Source: Paramacrobiotus metropolitanus
Taxonomy: Eukaryota > Tardigrada > Eutardigrada > Parachela > Macrobiotidae
DNA length: 64,000 nt
Assembly: GCF_019649055.1 (NCBI RefSeq)
Contig: NW_026570288.1
Coordinates: forward strand, 124,001-188,000
Reading direction: 5' to 3'
A program made the position numbers and the translations under genes. Below are positions 48,604-58,841 of this stretch, one piece after another. Below the pieces are notes generated by a model. It was not told where the DNA came from and searched no databases. It saw only the letters and a program-made list of their open reading frames with translations. Every line of letters begins with the position of its first letter. Position 1 is the stretch's first letter.

Positions 48604-49641
48604 ATGGCAAAATGGTTCCTTAAACTTGACGAAGCTTTACAATACTGCGTGTCAAAGTGTCCCAACACGTTAAGAGTCTTCTCTTTTGAACAGTCTGAAT
48701 CGGGGTCACGAAAGTTTATTGTGGCTGAATGCGAGCAAATTTGGCGGCTTGTAAATGTTGATTATAAACAACGCCCGTATTTTTTTGAGGTGGTTCTAGA
48801 GAGTTGGAAACAAAAGTTATATTTTGACTTAGAATGGAAAATGCACTCAGTTTCTCCAGCGACAAATCTGATATCAAAATTTAGCAGTTTTGCTTTGGCT
48901 GAACTAAATACTGAAGAAATTATTGTTTTTGACTGCTCTCGAAATGAAAAGTGTAGTTTTCACGTGGTATTTCCGGGAGTCATTTTTGGCAATCTGAAGC
49001 ACCTTAAAGCAACTGTGGTAAAGATCGCGCAGAAATTCCATCAACTAGAAACGGTTCCTTTGGTTGATCTTACACCTTACACTAGGAACCAGCAATTCCG
49101 AATGTACCGATGCGCGAAATTTGGACAAAGTGCGGTTTTCGAAAAACATTCACTGACAAATGTCCACACTTCAAGCGAGTACAATTTTTTCCTTCTAACA
49201 TTGCTTAACACTGTGCACTGCCATGAAAAACTAAATGATAATTTCACACCCGTCTCTTTAGCGCGCAATAACGCTTACCCTGCCCGCCTGACTTTGACTT
49301 GTTCGGTTATCAAAAATTTGCTTAGCCGGTTTTTTGGTTTTACCTTAAGCAACACGTCTTTTTTCGCCAAAGTGGAGAAAGACATTGCTATTTTTTACGG
49401 CTCGAAGCTGACCTTCTGCAAAATTGTGAATCGCTTTCACCGCTCTAACAACGTATACTTTGTGCATGCCTTGGGATCATCGATTATGCAACAACGTTGC
49501 CACTCTGTCGCATGCAAAACTAGCAACTACCCAGAACTTAATGTGCTGCCTGCAGAAGCTGCCGCGCTCAGAGCACTAGTCGAAGGTATGCGATGTTGCC
49601 AAGAAACCTGTAAAAAATTTAACACGCGGCGAACCGGCTAG
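48604..49641 (+). CDS. PrimPol-type primase-polymerase (archaeo-eukaryotic primase with UL52-type zinc knuckle), 345 aa
   Basis: A single uninterrupted exon. All archaeo-eukaryotic primase motifs are visible: the metal-binding DxE in KLYFDLEWK (about residue 78), the SxH motif in CSFHVVFPG, and motif III in PYTRNQQFRMYRCAKFG. A C-terminal zinc knuckle of the PrimPol/UL52 type follows: Cys in FCKIVNRFHRSNNVYFVHAL, its His, then the Cys pair in QQRCHSVAC. Such enzymes start DNA chains de novo and can re-prime stalled forks. At 345 aa it is much shorter than vertebrate PrimPol (about 560), lacks introns and lacks an obvious acidic RPA-binding tail. A separate small acidic ORF follows at once. 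Its neighbours (transposase, RPA-like, DUF3987) suggest it belongs to a mobile element rather than being the host PRIMPOL, but that is inference. Confidence 0.85.
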   Translation: MAKWFLKLDEALQYCVSKCPNTLRVFSFEQSESGSRKFIVAECEQIWRLVNVDYKQRPYFFEVVLESWKQKLYFDLEWKMHSVSPATNLISKFSSFALAELNTEEIIVFDCSRNEKCSFHVVFPGVIFGNLKHLKATVVKIAQKFHQLETVPLVDLTPYTRNQQFRMYRCAKFGQSAVFEKHSLTNVHTSSEYNFFLLTLLNTVHCHEKLNDNFTPVSLARNNAYPARLTLTCSVIKNLLSRFFGFTLSNTSFFAKVEKDIAIFYGSKLTFCKIVNRFHRSNNVYFVHALGSSIMQQRCHSVACKTSNYPELNVLPAEAAALRALVEGMRCCQETCKKFNTRRTG

Positions 49642-49793
49642 AAGTGCAGGCTTTGCAAAGTCTATTTAGATTTGATGAATTTCGGAGTTTTGGTCAAAAG
49701 ACTTAAGTATCTATATATATTTAAATAAATCCAAGTTTCACATTTATCCAGTCACATTCACATTTACTTTTTTATTTATTTCTATTAGAAAAA

Positions 49794-50033
49794 ATGAATA
49801 CTGGAAAGGTTGTGAAAAAAACACGTGGTAATGGAAGAAACACCAAAGTCGTGCAGCTGGACACTTCTGATGAATGCGAAGACGAGCAATCAGCTGACCT
49901 TCCTGCGTTTACTATCACGAAAGTTACCGTGACTAAACCAAACCAAGAAGACGAACTGGACCATCTTGACAAAGCCTTCGCTGTTCCCGTTTTGCAGGCA
50001 AGTCCAGTGATGCAGAAAAAAACGGGATTATAA
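49794..50033 (+). CDS. Small acidic ORF downstream of PrimPol, 79 aa, unknown
   Basis: A 79-codon frame with a basic start (MNTGKVVKKTRGNGRNTKVV), then acidic patches (DTSDECEDEQSADL and QEDELDHLDKAF). No family recognised. Vertebrate PrimPol carries acidic RPA-binding motifs in its C-terminal tail, and this ORF could supply such a function separately or as a spliced last exon, but no clear splice sites join it to the primase frame. It may be spurious. Confidence 0.35.
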   Translation: MNTGKVVKKTRGNGRNTKVVQLDTSDECEDEQSADLPAFTITKVTVTKPNQEDELDHLDKAFAVPVLQASPVMQKKTGL

Positions 50034-50460
50034 AAACGAATTAATTTCCCTAATTAACTATTAATTAATTTTTTTATTAATTAACTAAATTGTTTATTTT
50101 CCTGACGTATAACTAGTCCTTAATATTACTCAACTAAAGCAAGTGTGGGAGAACGTTTGGTAATGTAGGTAAACGCGCGCGCATCCAAAATACTGCCTAT
50201 CGGGGCATCCGAGATAAAAATCTTCCCTCAGTATTAAGCGCTAACCTGCCTGTAACAGTAGTCACGTTACCGAGTAAAAAAATACTGCAACAGTGCAACC
50301 CATACTGCAACTAGCGCCTAAAGATTGGTTTGTCGTCTAAAAAGATCGGCATTTTTAATGTACACGCGCTTACGCCACCTAACATTCTCCCATTCTTACT
50401 TAGCTCAGCATTATAAAAAAAATTTAACGGAAAATTTATAATTTATTATAAGTAATATAC

Positions 50461-52000
50461 GGGGAAGGCTCCGCACACCACGTTTTGTTATTTTTCAATT
50501 TTTTTGAAAAAACCACCTAAATCTCCTAACACCACCAGGAGCGTAGTGCACACCACCAGAGTCTCTGCACACCACTATTTTGGAAGAAAATTAAGCAGTT
50601 GTTATTACGGGCGGAAAAACAATAGCTCTTTTCGTCTCGCGGTCTGGCTCCCCTTTTTTGATACCACTCGCTGGCCTCCGCTTCCGTTATAGTTAGCGAT
50701 TTTTTTCGGTTTTACTCGCTCGGCCGCCCTGCCAGGACGGTGTTTGAGTTTTTGCACACGCTTAGCTTCGAATGGTGTTATAATCCACTCCCTCAAGGTT
50801 TTTTCAGAAAAGGATCAATTTCACAAAAAAAGGTCAATCCTGTGGGTCAATTCCATTGAACAGCTCGTGCGCAAACGCTAAAGCGTAAAGGAGACAATCG
50901 ATTCCGTTTCCTTGGTTTTGGACAGCCTTGTGGCTAACCGTAATCTGCTTTTCCGGCAGTGACGTCCCATAAAGCAGCCATATTTCTTCTTTAACATGCC
51001 AGTTAAGCTCCATCGCCAAACTATCATACACCAGGTCACGCAACAGCAAACACATGGCATCCGTAATGTTCGGAGAAACGGTCTGGTTGTTTCGCACCCT
51101 GGCACTATCAACATCCAGCACACTTAGTCCATTAATAATGTATCGAACGACACGGTCACCCAAAGTGACATTTACGGTGGATGTGGACGCAGGCACCAAA
51201 GGGCCCGTTTGCGCCGCTGGTAATGTTTGTCTATTTTGGCTTGAGGGCGACGATGCTTCTCCAACACGCTCGTTAAATTGCGAGTGGGTTTTGTCTCCTT
51301 TCTGGACCACTGGTCGCCCATGTTTTCTGCCTGGCACCGGAAATGCCAAAGAGCCGGAAGCAGTGGACGAAGGAAGTTTATCGCCGCCGGTTTTTGCCTT
51401 TTCCGTACCATGAGCGTCCGCATTTCCCACCGGCTCCAGACCTTCAAGTCGTGTTACGAAGTCTTGCACAAGGTTCAGATACGCAGCGAGCTCAACGCGG
51501 AAGAGGCTTGGTGGCAGCTGTGCCAGCTTGCTTTCGGCAAGTTTGCTGACTTTTCGACCAGCATTCCAACGCTCCTGTTGTCCCATTTTTGCATTGTACG
51601 GCTCGTCGTCGTTTTCCTCTTCTATGCTCCCTATTTCGGTGACCTTTTCGATCAGTCCCTTAAAATTATGCGCAGTGTAACTCGTTTTTCTGTTCCAGCG
51701 GGCTAGACAATCCCGGGCGCCCGCTACTGGTCAGGAAGGACCTAAAATGTCTTGTTGTTTTTGAAAGTAATTACATAGCCCATAGTAGTCGTATATACGA
51801 CCGACTACTGCATATCTTCGAAACTACGAGTAAAATGTGGTGTCCCAAGACTACCGACGTTTCAAATATATGTAGTGGTGGCGTAAAAATGGTGGCCCGA
51901 GTCAAAACGTGGTGCGAATAGTGGTGTGCGCAGCCTGGTGGTGGTAAAAGGTGGTGTGCGGAGACTTTGGTGGTAAAACGTGATGTGTGCAGCTTTCTCC
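50461..52000. mobile_element. About 1.54-kb insert with inverted ends and GCACACCAC subterminal repeats
   Basis: The left end GGGGAAGGCTCCGCACACCACG (50461 onward) resembles the reverse complement of the right end (CGTGATGTGTGCAGCTTTCTCC, ending about 52000). The 9-mer GCACACCAC occurs at 50473, 50548 and 50567, and its reverse complement at 51921 and 51951, with a one-base variant near 51982. So the subterminal repeats face inward from both sides, as in hAT- or P-like transposon ends. A target-site duplication is not clear. The insert contains the Ulp1-like ORF on the minus strand and separates the PrimPol gene from the RPA-like gene. Confidence 0.6.
50834..51586 (-). CDS. Ulp1/C48-like cysteine protease remnant, 250 aa
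   Basis: A 250-codon minus-strand frame. The C-terminus carries VQNQGNGIDCLLYALAFAHE, which matches the catalytic-Cys region of Ulp1-like (C48) peptidases (Q-x-NGxDCGxFALAFA), here with Leu after the Cys instead of Gly. Upstream, LNWHVKEEIWLLYGTSLPE resembles the region around the catalytic His. The N-terminal 150 residues are low-complexity (Ser/Pro/Gly) with a short helical start. The frame stops soon after FNGIDPQD, so the last helices of a complete domain are missing and activity is doubtful. Ulp1-like proteases occur as cargo in several transposon groups, including plant Kaonashi-type MULEs. It lies within inverted ends of its own, so it may belong to a nested element rather than to the primase locus. 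Confidence 0.5.
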   Translation of the reverse strand: MGQQERWNAGRKVSKLAESKLAQLPPSLFRVELAAYLNLVQDFVTRLEGLEPVGNADAHGTEKAKTGGDKLPSSTASGSLAFPVPGRKHGRPVVQKGDKTHSQFNERVGEASSPSSQNRQTLPAAQTGPLVPASTSTVNVTLGDRVVRYIINGLSVLDVDSARVRNNQTVSPNITDAMCLLLRDLVYDSLAMELNWHVKEEIWLLYGTSLPEKQITVSHKAVQNQGNGIDCLLYALAFAHELFNGIDPQD

Positions 52001-52348
52001 ACAATATATACTATTTATTTAATTTTACAAGGCGATATTCGTCTCATATTTTGGTGAATATGCGCTGATTTTAACTATACTGTTTAATTCTGTTGTGGTT
52101 CGCGATTACAATTGAAATTATCAGGCCTAAGCAAATTACCCATGCAAATCGTGTACCGACCAATATAAAGCTCGAGTGCTTGTGTCCGTGATCGGTTTGT
52201 TTTTTTGAATTTTGGTTGCGACATAAAATACGTTTCAGAGTTCCTGAGAATTCAATAATTCTGCAATAAAGCGTTAAATAATAATAATTAATTTCTTGTT
52301 TTAAAGCATTTAATTAAATATGAAAAAACTCGTGTCTATTGCCATAAT

Positions 52349-53248
52349 TTGTTAAGGATGTTTTGCTTGGAAACGCCCCGCCAATGTTTCCGCTTATCAT
52401 CACAAACAAACGTGGAAGCAATACCGAGACTACCATTCTTGGACGTGACCGAATTCACGCGTCGTCCGGTAATTAGGCTTCTGGTCCGTGAGTGTATTAC
52501 AAAACTAACGTCTGATTTTTTAGCTTTCGTGTTGTCGAAAAAGGCAGTGAAAGCGATGCAGTCAATGAATTTGCCGACTGCGGTCAACATCACCAAATAT
52601 TCTTTGAACTCCGAGTACGAACGTGGCATGAACGATTCCCTTTAAAATTAAAATCTCCAATAACCTGTATAATTTCACAATTTTCAATTAACTTGTAGTG
52701 GCGCCATTCACATTGATGACTTGGTTCCAATAAAAACCGGCTGTACGATGGGAGACTACATTGCCTCCAGACTGCCTGTGCCACAGTTTGTGACTGTCCA
52801 GTCCGTTGGTTGTACCAAGGCAGTGAAGATGGATATCTTTGATTTGGACAAAGAGACAGATCGGTACGAAAAGCACACCATACGAACTCGCAATGTGTAC
52901 ACAAACGTGGTATCAACACAAACTTGTGCATACTGTATGTACAAAAACAAAAACTTGCATTTCAGAGCGGAGCTTGTGGTTCAGATCACTAATGTTGCGG
53001 TGAAACACAAATCGAAAGGCACAGGGCGCTGCCTCCTATTTGAAGCAACGGACGCAACTGGGAACATGAGTGGCCGCCTTTGGGATAACGTTGAAAAATT
53101 CGAAGATCTGCTACTAAATGGCGCGCATGTCTCTATCAAGTTTCCAAAAATCGCCTACGCAAAGACTGAATTTAATAAGCCCTACAGTTCGCCTTTTCAA
53201 TTAACCATCATTCGTGACCGCACTCAAATTACCACTATAAATAAGTGA
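52349..53248 (+). CDS. RPA1-like single-strand DNA-binding protein (OB fold), exon structure partly unresolved
   Basis: The secure part is 52721-53248, possibly from an acceptor at about 52698 (CTTGTAG, then GAIHIDDLVPIKTGC). It reads FRAELVVQITNVAVKHK, CLLFEATDATGNMSGRLWDN, KFEDLLLNGAHVSIKFPKI, then YSSPFQLTIIRDRTQI. This follows the RPA70 DNA-binding domain pattern: DATG strand, trailing KF---LLxGxxxxI, and the SPFxLTxxRDxxI end. A 98-codon frame at 52349-52645 (TEFTRRPVIRLLVRECITKL) just upstream may encode the N-terminal part, but the junction is not settled and the opposite strand is also open there. The protein would coat single-stranded DNA during replication. It lies between the PrimPol and DUF3987 genes on the same strand. 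Confidence 0.6.
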
Positions 53249-54934
53249 CCTTTCTGTTTTTCTTCAAAGCTGTTTTCAGTAATCGTTTTTCATTTATATT
53301 ATTATTGTTTCATAGTAACGCGTGACTAACGTTACACTTGACGTGACTTTTTCATTTGCTTAACAATTATACGAGTATATACCTTCTTTACTTTATTTTT
53401 TACTTTGTGACAACTGACTTCCTTTATTACCGACTTTGTGAGGTCTGATTTGCATTTATCGCTATTTGTTGCCTTTTTTTCGCATGATTATTATTTCTTG
53501 AAGCTTGAGTAACGTTAAACTCTAATTGACAGTAGCTAACGATTGATTAAACTTGTCTCAAAAGCAGTTTTGGTCAAAAAATTCAAACTAAATGTACATG
53601 AAATGTTCATTTTTCTGGAGGTTTGCAACATACGTAGTGCAATCCGAACTGAGGTACATATGTAGTAGTATACGTACCATTTTTCTGGTCTTTAAACAGC
53701 GCGGTCTTTATAAGGTTTTGCAGACGGTCGTGTTTTAACCATAGACTTACAGGTGCCTGCAAACTACTAGTTACATTTTTGCGCTTAGGCTTTTTCCACT
53801 TGAATTCCCCATCGTTTCCATGACGATTGTCGTCAAACATATGGTATTGAGTGTCCACAGTCTTGTGACATACTTTAAATTTGATGAGGCATCAAAACGA
53901 ATACAACACAACTATCTATATACCCGTCCCGTTACAAGCCGAGCACAGGTAAATATCGGACGACGACTTCTAGAAACTTGATAATATTTCGAGGATGTTT
54001 CTTACCGCATACTTATATACTGTCATAACACAAAGTACTAAATACGTTTTTTTAGTACAGTAAAACCTCTGTAATTCGAACACCAACGGTTAAAACAAAT
54101 TTGTTCAACGTAATATGCTACTGTTCAATATGCTACTGCTACTGTTCAATATTCGCAGTATCTCACGCAGTATATTAGACGCGCCGATTCCTGTCCGGGA
54201 GTATATCAGTACAAGCTTGTCCAATAATTTCTGCCGGTTCGAAACAACGAAATACACAAATTCGCGTATTACGCCAAACGTAGTGTAGTGGCAATCCTAT
54301 AGCGCGAACTTCGCGCTAAATATGTGCTATCTGTACCTTTACGACAGAAATTACCGGACAAGCTTGTACAGTTCGTTTTACTGCATAGTACGGACTGCAG
54401 GCATGTACGGACTGCCGACAAGCTTAGTGCTTAGTTAATGCTTACGCACAGTCGCACATTAATTTCAAGAGTAAGTTTGTTCTCCTTCACGTTCGCCAAA
54501 ATGGTGGGCATAAACTTAGAAGCAATTTCTTGCACTTATAAAAAACAGGAGGTTTCCAAAAGCAGTTTCTTGCACTTAACAAACCGTAACTGAACTGCAA
54601 TACTGCCTACTACAGAAATCACCAAAAATAAATACAATCACTAAAACGCGGAGGCTAAAGTGCAGCTAGTAATAATATCTTATAAATGGTATTGTCACAA
54701 TATTGTCATGTGACTTATTGGGATTACTTTATTACTCTACGGACAAAGTTTTTCACGACAGTACAGTTCACACAAAATGCTTATTGCTTAGTCAAGTCCG
54801 TCGCGCCATACCTGTAGGTACAGGGACCTTGCTAAGTAACCTTGATGTTCTCGCTAACTAGAAAACTTTAAACGTAGCCACGCTGTGACTTAAACGAGTA
54901 AAATTACCGAAACGGGTTTTGCATCCTCAAAAAA
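53249..54934. other. Gap between RPA-like and DUF3987-like genes; decayed repeats
   Basis: An 83-codon minus-strand frame (53858-53607; WKKPKRKNVTSSLQAPVSLW, then YVPQFGLHYVCC) is unrecognised. From 54057, ACAGTAAAACCTCTGTAATT recalls pogo/Tigger ends, and a partial mirror (CGTTTTACTG) lies at about 54373. Within it, ACAAGCTTGTCC-AATAATTTCTG at 54211 is mirrored at 54345-54370, and TAGCGCGAACTTCGCGCTA at 54300 is palindromic. Confidence 0.4.
54057..54385. mobile_element. Possible pogo/Tigger-like MITE remnant
   Basis: The left end TACAGTAAAACCTCTG matches the general look of pogo-type ends. A shorter reverse copy of CAGTAAAAC occurs at the right, and an internal inverted pair (GTACAAGCTTGTCC / GGACAAGCTTGTAC) supports a foldback structure. 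The terminal match is only about 9 bp and the right TA flank is missing, so this is tentative. Confidence 0.35.
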
Positions 54935-57900
54935 ATGAAACCATCTACCAGTAAATCTGGAAATGCTAACGTGACTGAAGAACAAGCGGCTCAAGTTTTC
55001 GAAAGAGCCCTACAGCTTGCATTTCATGACCTTACCGAAGTTGCTTCTCCCGAATTGTGCAAGGCTTTGTCCTGGTTTGCCGTTGACGGCAAAACAAAGG
55101 AATCTGCAGTGCTGATGTCTTTGATGGCCCTGACAGCCACCATTGCCAGTGGGAATCTTGCACTGAAACCGGACGAGGCAATAGACCATCACATCGTACC
55201 TGCTTTACTCATGCTAGCAATTGCAGCTCCAGGAAGCGGGAATTCACCGGCAATTGAGCGCTACTGCTTAGGACCGCTGTCTGTCATTGAGTCACTATTC
55301 CAAAAGAAATTCCACGACCGGCCTTCGAATAGCGCCAGTAAATATGCAGATAGTCATTAACGAGTTTGCTATAAAAGTTTAGGAACACACGTCTTTTGTA
55401 TGCTTGTTTAATTTGAAAAAAAATTTTACCGCTACTTTACATGCATTACCGTTAGCTAATTTGGCTATACCGCTGCTCTATACATTTCAGAGGAATATTT
55501 TTTATGCAAAACTATTTCTTTTTGTTTTATGGAATACATTTTAATCTCTTTATTTCTAACATAACAGTATGTAATTGTGCAGTGTGTAATACTAAAGCCA
55601 AAAATTATGCTAACTTGCAGGCTTTCGGAAATTAATAAAAGAAACCGATGGAAAAGTTTCGATCATTGGAGACGAGTTTTCCAAATTCTTACACGACTTG
55701 ACCCAGGGCCCAGCAGCGCAGGAGACAATTGCATTCATTAACACAGGCTGGAGTGGCGGGCGCCTCTGTGCAACCTACGCAAAAGCGTGCAGCGTGAAAA
55801 CGCAGGACTCCTGTGTTTCTTTATACGGCACAATACACCCTCCTACCCTAGCGAATACCATTCGAAATTGGACCGGTGGGGAAGGTTTGAAGGTGTGTAC
55901 CGCAATTCATAGGTGCCTGTAATGCAGTACGCTTATAATACAACACACCATTTCATTTTCTGCTGCTTCTGTAATCGCATATGAGAATTCTGATTACGAA
56001 CAGTTAGTATTCGTTTTTTGCTTAAAATACGTTTGGAAAAACTATTTCCACTGTTTGGAAAAACTCTGCCGCTCAAGAACTATTTCATGGCTACAGAGAA
56101 CGTTTTTCCAGATGTGTGATTGAAAAAATTTATTGTCCGCAAAACCAAGATAAAACTGCCTGGTTGTTAATTCCAGTCCAACACGGTACTATTATACCAC
56201 TGCCGCTCATGTTGGTACAGTTATCTTCAAAAATTACCATGAATCTCCCGTCGGCAAAGATAAACTTAACTACTATTTAAAAATCTGTCCGACTTCTTTT
56301 GCGTTTGAGGTTTTCATGCCGAACTAAAGCTAAAAAGTCATTCGACCCATCGAAATTGTTAGGCATTTGCCAAAAGAGAATCTTTCGAGGTGTTTGCCAA
56401 ACTCACAACTGGTCGGCGTGGTCGCTATCGACTGTACTCTCTGTGCCACCCGATTATAGTTAGGCTTGAGTAGGGTTATTATCGGTACGATTTTGCACCG
56501 GTACACCGGTGAAATTCGAGAAAATCACGGTGAAATATCGGGGAAGATTCGCGTAGTCCACTGGTGTAAGGAAAAAATCACAACGTCCATAACCGGTGAA
56601 AACAGCGGTTCACCGGTGTCAAAAATACTAGAAAAAAAAAGGAAAAATGTGTATAAAAAAACTTTTACGAATAACTTCTCGTATTTTTTTAGCTGTTTTC
56701 AACTACTTTTCAGCTGGTGCGCATATGATGAGTGAAGAAATTATTGTTTTGGCTGTCGTTTTTCGTTCCTTTTGGCGTTTTGGAGAAATCATCACTAGAG
56801 TCGGTGCGATAACAAAATCGCAAAATTAACACCATCGACTATGAAAGGCTTAATTTACGCACCAAATTGCACCGTTAACAACCCTAGGCTTGACTGACCG
56901 TAGTCATGTAAACAGAGAACTGGAAACTGGCCTCTTCTGCCTGATCGCCGCTGGCCTCTTCTGCCTGATCGCCGTATAGTCACCCGGTACCGTATTAAAA
57001 GTCTCGTGGTGCTAGTCACCCTATTCTTACTGTGCAATGGCAATAAAAATTTTTTCGAAGTGCATATTAATGCCGCTTTCCACGAAGTATTCAAGAAAAG
57101 CATTACATATGTAAATCACTCTTCCCTAATGATGAGCACGACTAGGCAGTGGCCATTTAGTGGAGGTTGCGAGCCAACCCAGATCATATTACGAGGTACT
57201 CGTGAGTTGTGGTCATATTAACGTAATTTCGATACATGTACTGTGCGCATGACGGCGATTGTCATGGAAACTAATAGTGCAGCACAATCACATTTCCAAT
57301 ATTGACTGACTTGTTCTGCTCTTATTTATTTAACAGGAACGCTGGCTATTCACAGTTATTGAAGATGACACAGGCAATGCGAGAAAATTCCGAATGCACA
57401 AACAATCCAATACATCACAACCTTACAACATTCAAGCTACCTTTACGGCCCTGTACAGATTTTTAACTGATCAACCCGAACTATTCGAAATATCATTGTC
57501 AGACGAAGCCCTCGAACGATATTTCCAACTTTCCGAAGAGATGGAGCAGTTAAAAAAAGACCGACATGTCAAAATTCGCGAAAAAAAGATGACCTCGTTT
57601 ACTCAGAGTTATGCGAAGCTGAAAGAAATGGTGTTAAAACTTGCTTTGATACTACATGTGCTAGAACGCGCTCTTCAAAGTTTCAATGAAACCGGAACCA
57701 TCGATATTCCACAGCAGATCTCCTTAAGTACTTTCGAACACGCCATCAAGTATGCGCAAACAAGTCAGCAGGTTTTGAAAATATTTTCCAACGAAAATGT
57801 CCCAACAACTGCAGAAGGTGACATGCTTCTGCTGTATGGCAACCTACTAACAACTCAACTGGTGTCGGAAGCAACACGCTACAGGAACTGCTACCCTTTT

Positions 57901-58428
57901 GCAGAAAATGAGAAATTCGTTCAGTTTGCAACAACACTTCAACAGCAAGGCTTAGGTCATCTTGAGAAAGTCCAGTACAAAAAAGGAAATGCTACCTTCA
58001 TGACATCTGTTGATGTTTTCTTCAAAGCACCGCCTTCAGATTCCATTGCTTCACTTCTTGCTACTCATAGCATTACATTAAATGACTATGCAGAAGCCTA
58101 CAACGCTAAGCACAAAATGCGACCATCAAAAAGGAAATACCTGAACCACCTCATACAGGCATTAGATGAATTTGATCCATACGTCACACGTGTCACCATA
58201 CTGCGGAATTCCGAAGAGGTGGAAGAACAACACGAAACCGAAGATGACCGTTTTCTTTGTAACGAAGCCGATACTGACAGCATCACCTCAGAAACGAAAA
58301 GCGACGGCTTGGAAACAATCATTCAGGATTTTGAAAAAGACGAGTTCCTTCCAACCTGCGATTTTGAAGATGTACATGAACGAAATACCGAACCAGCGAC
58401 GCCGGCGAAGAAAGCGAAGCTCGTGTGA
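54935..58428 (+). CDS. DUF3987-like primase/helicase-accessory protein, 3 exons, 588 aa
   Basis: Exons 54935-55337, 55621-55892 and 57337-58428 join in frame (1767 nt). The fold reads like the DUF3987 family of P-loop-type proteins found beside primases in phages and mobile elements. A helical start (LCKALSWFAVDGKTKESAVL) is followed by a Walker A position IAAPGSGNSPAIERYCLGPL and a Walker B-like VSIIGDEFSKFL in exon 2. Then come SLYGTIHPPTL and GGEGLKERWLFTVIEDD across the second intron, and a long helical C-terminal half ending in an acidic tail and KKAKLV. The Walker A lysine is replaced by Asn (GSGNS), so ATP binding may be impaired. Intron 2 (1.44 kb) contains a hAT-type MITE. I infer a role in replication of the proposed element together with PrimPol and the RPA-like protein. 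A host gene derived from a mobile element is the alternative. Confidence 0.7.
56471..56886. mobile_element. 416-bp hAT-type MITE in intron 2 of the DUF3987-like gene
   Basis: The left end TAGGGTTATTATCGGTACGA is mirrored by the right end, whose reverse complement reads TAGGGTTGTTAACGGTGCAA. The flanks are GGCTTGAG (56463-56470) and GGCTTGAC (56887-56894), an 8-bp target-site duplication with one mismatch, as expected for hAT elements. The interior has repeated ACCGGTGAAA and CACCGGTG words. No transposase is encoded. Confidence 0.8.
56924..56976. repeat. 24-bp direct repeat, two copies
   Basis: CTGGCCTCTTCTGCCTGATC followed by GCCG occurs twice in a row within the intron downstream of the hAT-type MITE. 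Confidence 0.75.
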
Positions 58429-58841
58429 ATTTTCACTTTTTTACTACTAAATCTTCAGAATTTTTACAGGTTTACTCCTGATTTTCTCTTATTCCTAAAG
58501 ATTTTTCACACGTTTCAGTTATTCAGCGTTACTCCTCATTTCAGATACTTTTGGTTTCGTATTAGTTTTTGCAGTTTTGTTCATTTTTAGGGACATTTCT
58601 TTTAATCTAGACTTCAACGAAGATAAAAGGACTTTAAAATATTGCAGAAGCTTTACATATGCGTTTTTTAGTTTAAGTTTATTTTTATGTTGGCTGGCTG
58701 GTGGGCTAAATTTAGCTCCGCCAAGCCAGCGGAGTTTCTTTAACTTTTTCCTTTCAAAATGTAACAGAAGCAACTTTTTTCTGTAGTAGAATGTTCAGTA
58801 ATTTTTTCTGAGTCTTGCAACTGTAAGTTTGTACGGATTGG
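58429..58841. other. Boundary between the DUF3987-like gene and the LINE
   Basis: Contains the hairpin-prone GGGCTAAATTTAGC (58703-58716) flanked by GGCTGGCTGG and GCCAAGCCAGC. This could be the 5' part of the LINE or the outer end of the upstream element. The exact borders are not visible. Confidence 0.35.

Noticed and set aside
48604-49641. PrimPol as a gene of an integrated herpes-like or giant virus
   Set aside because: The zinc knuckle is shared by cellular PrimPol, and no capsid, packaging or other virus hallmark gene is present nearby; a transposon-borne or host origin fits better.
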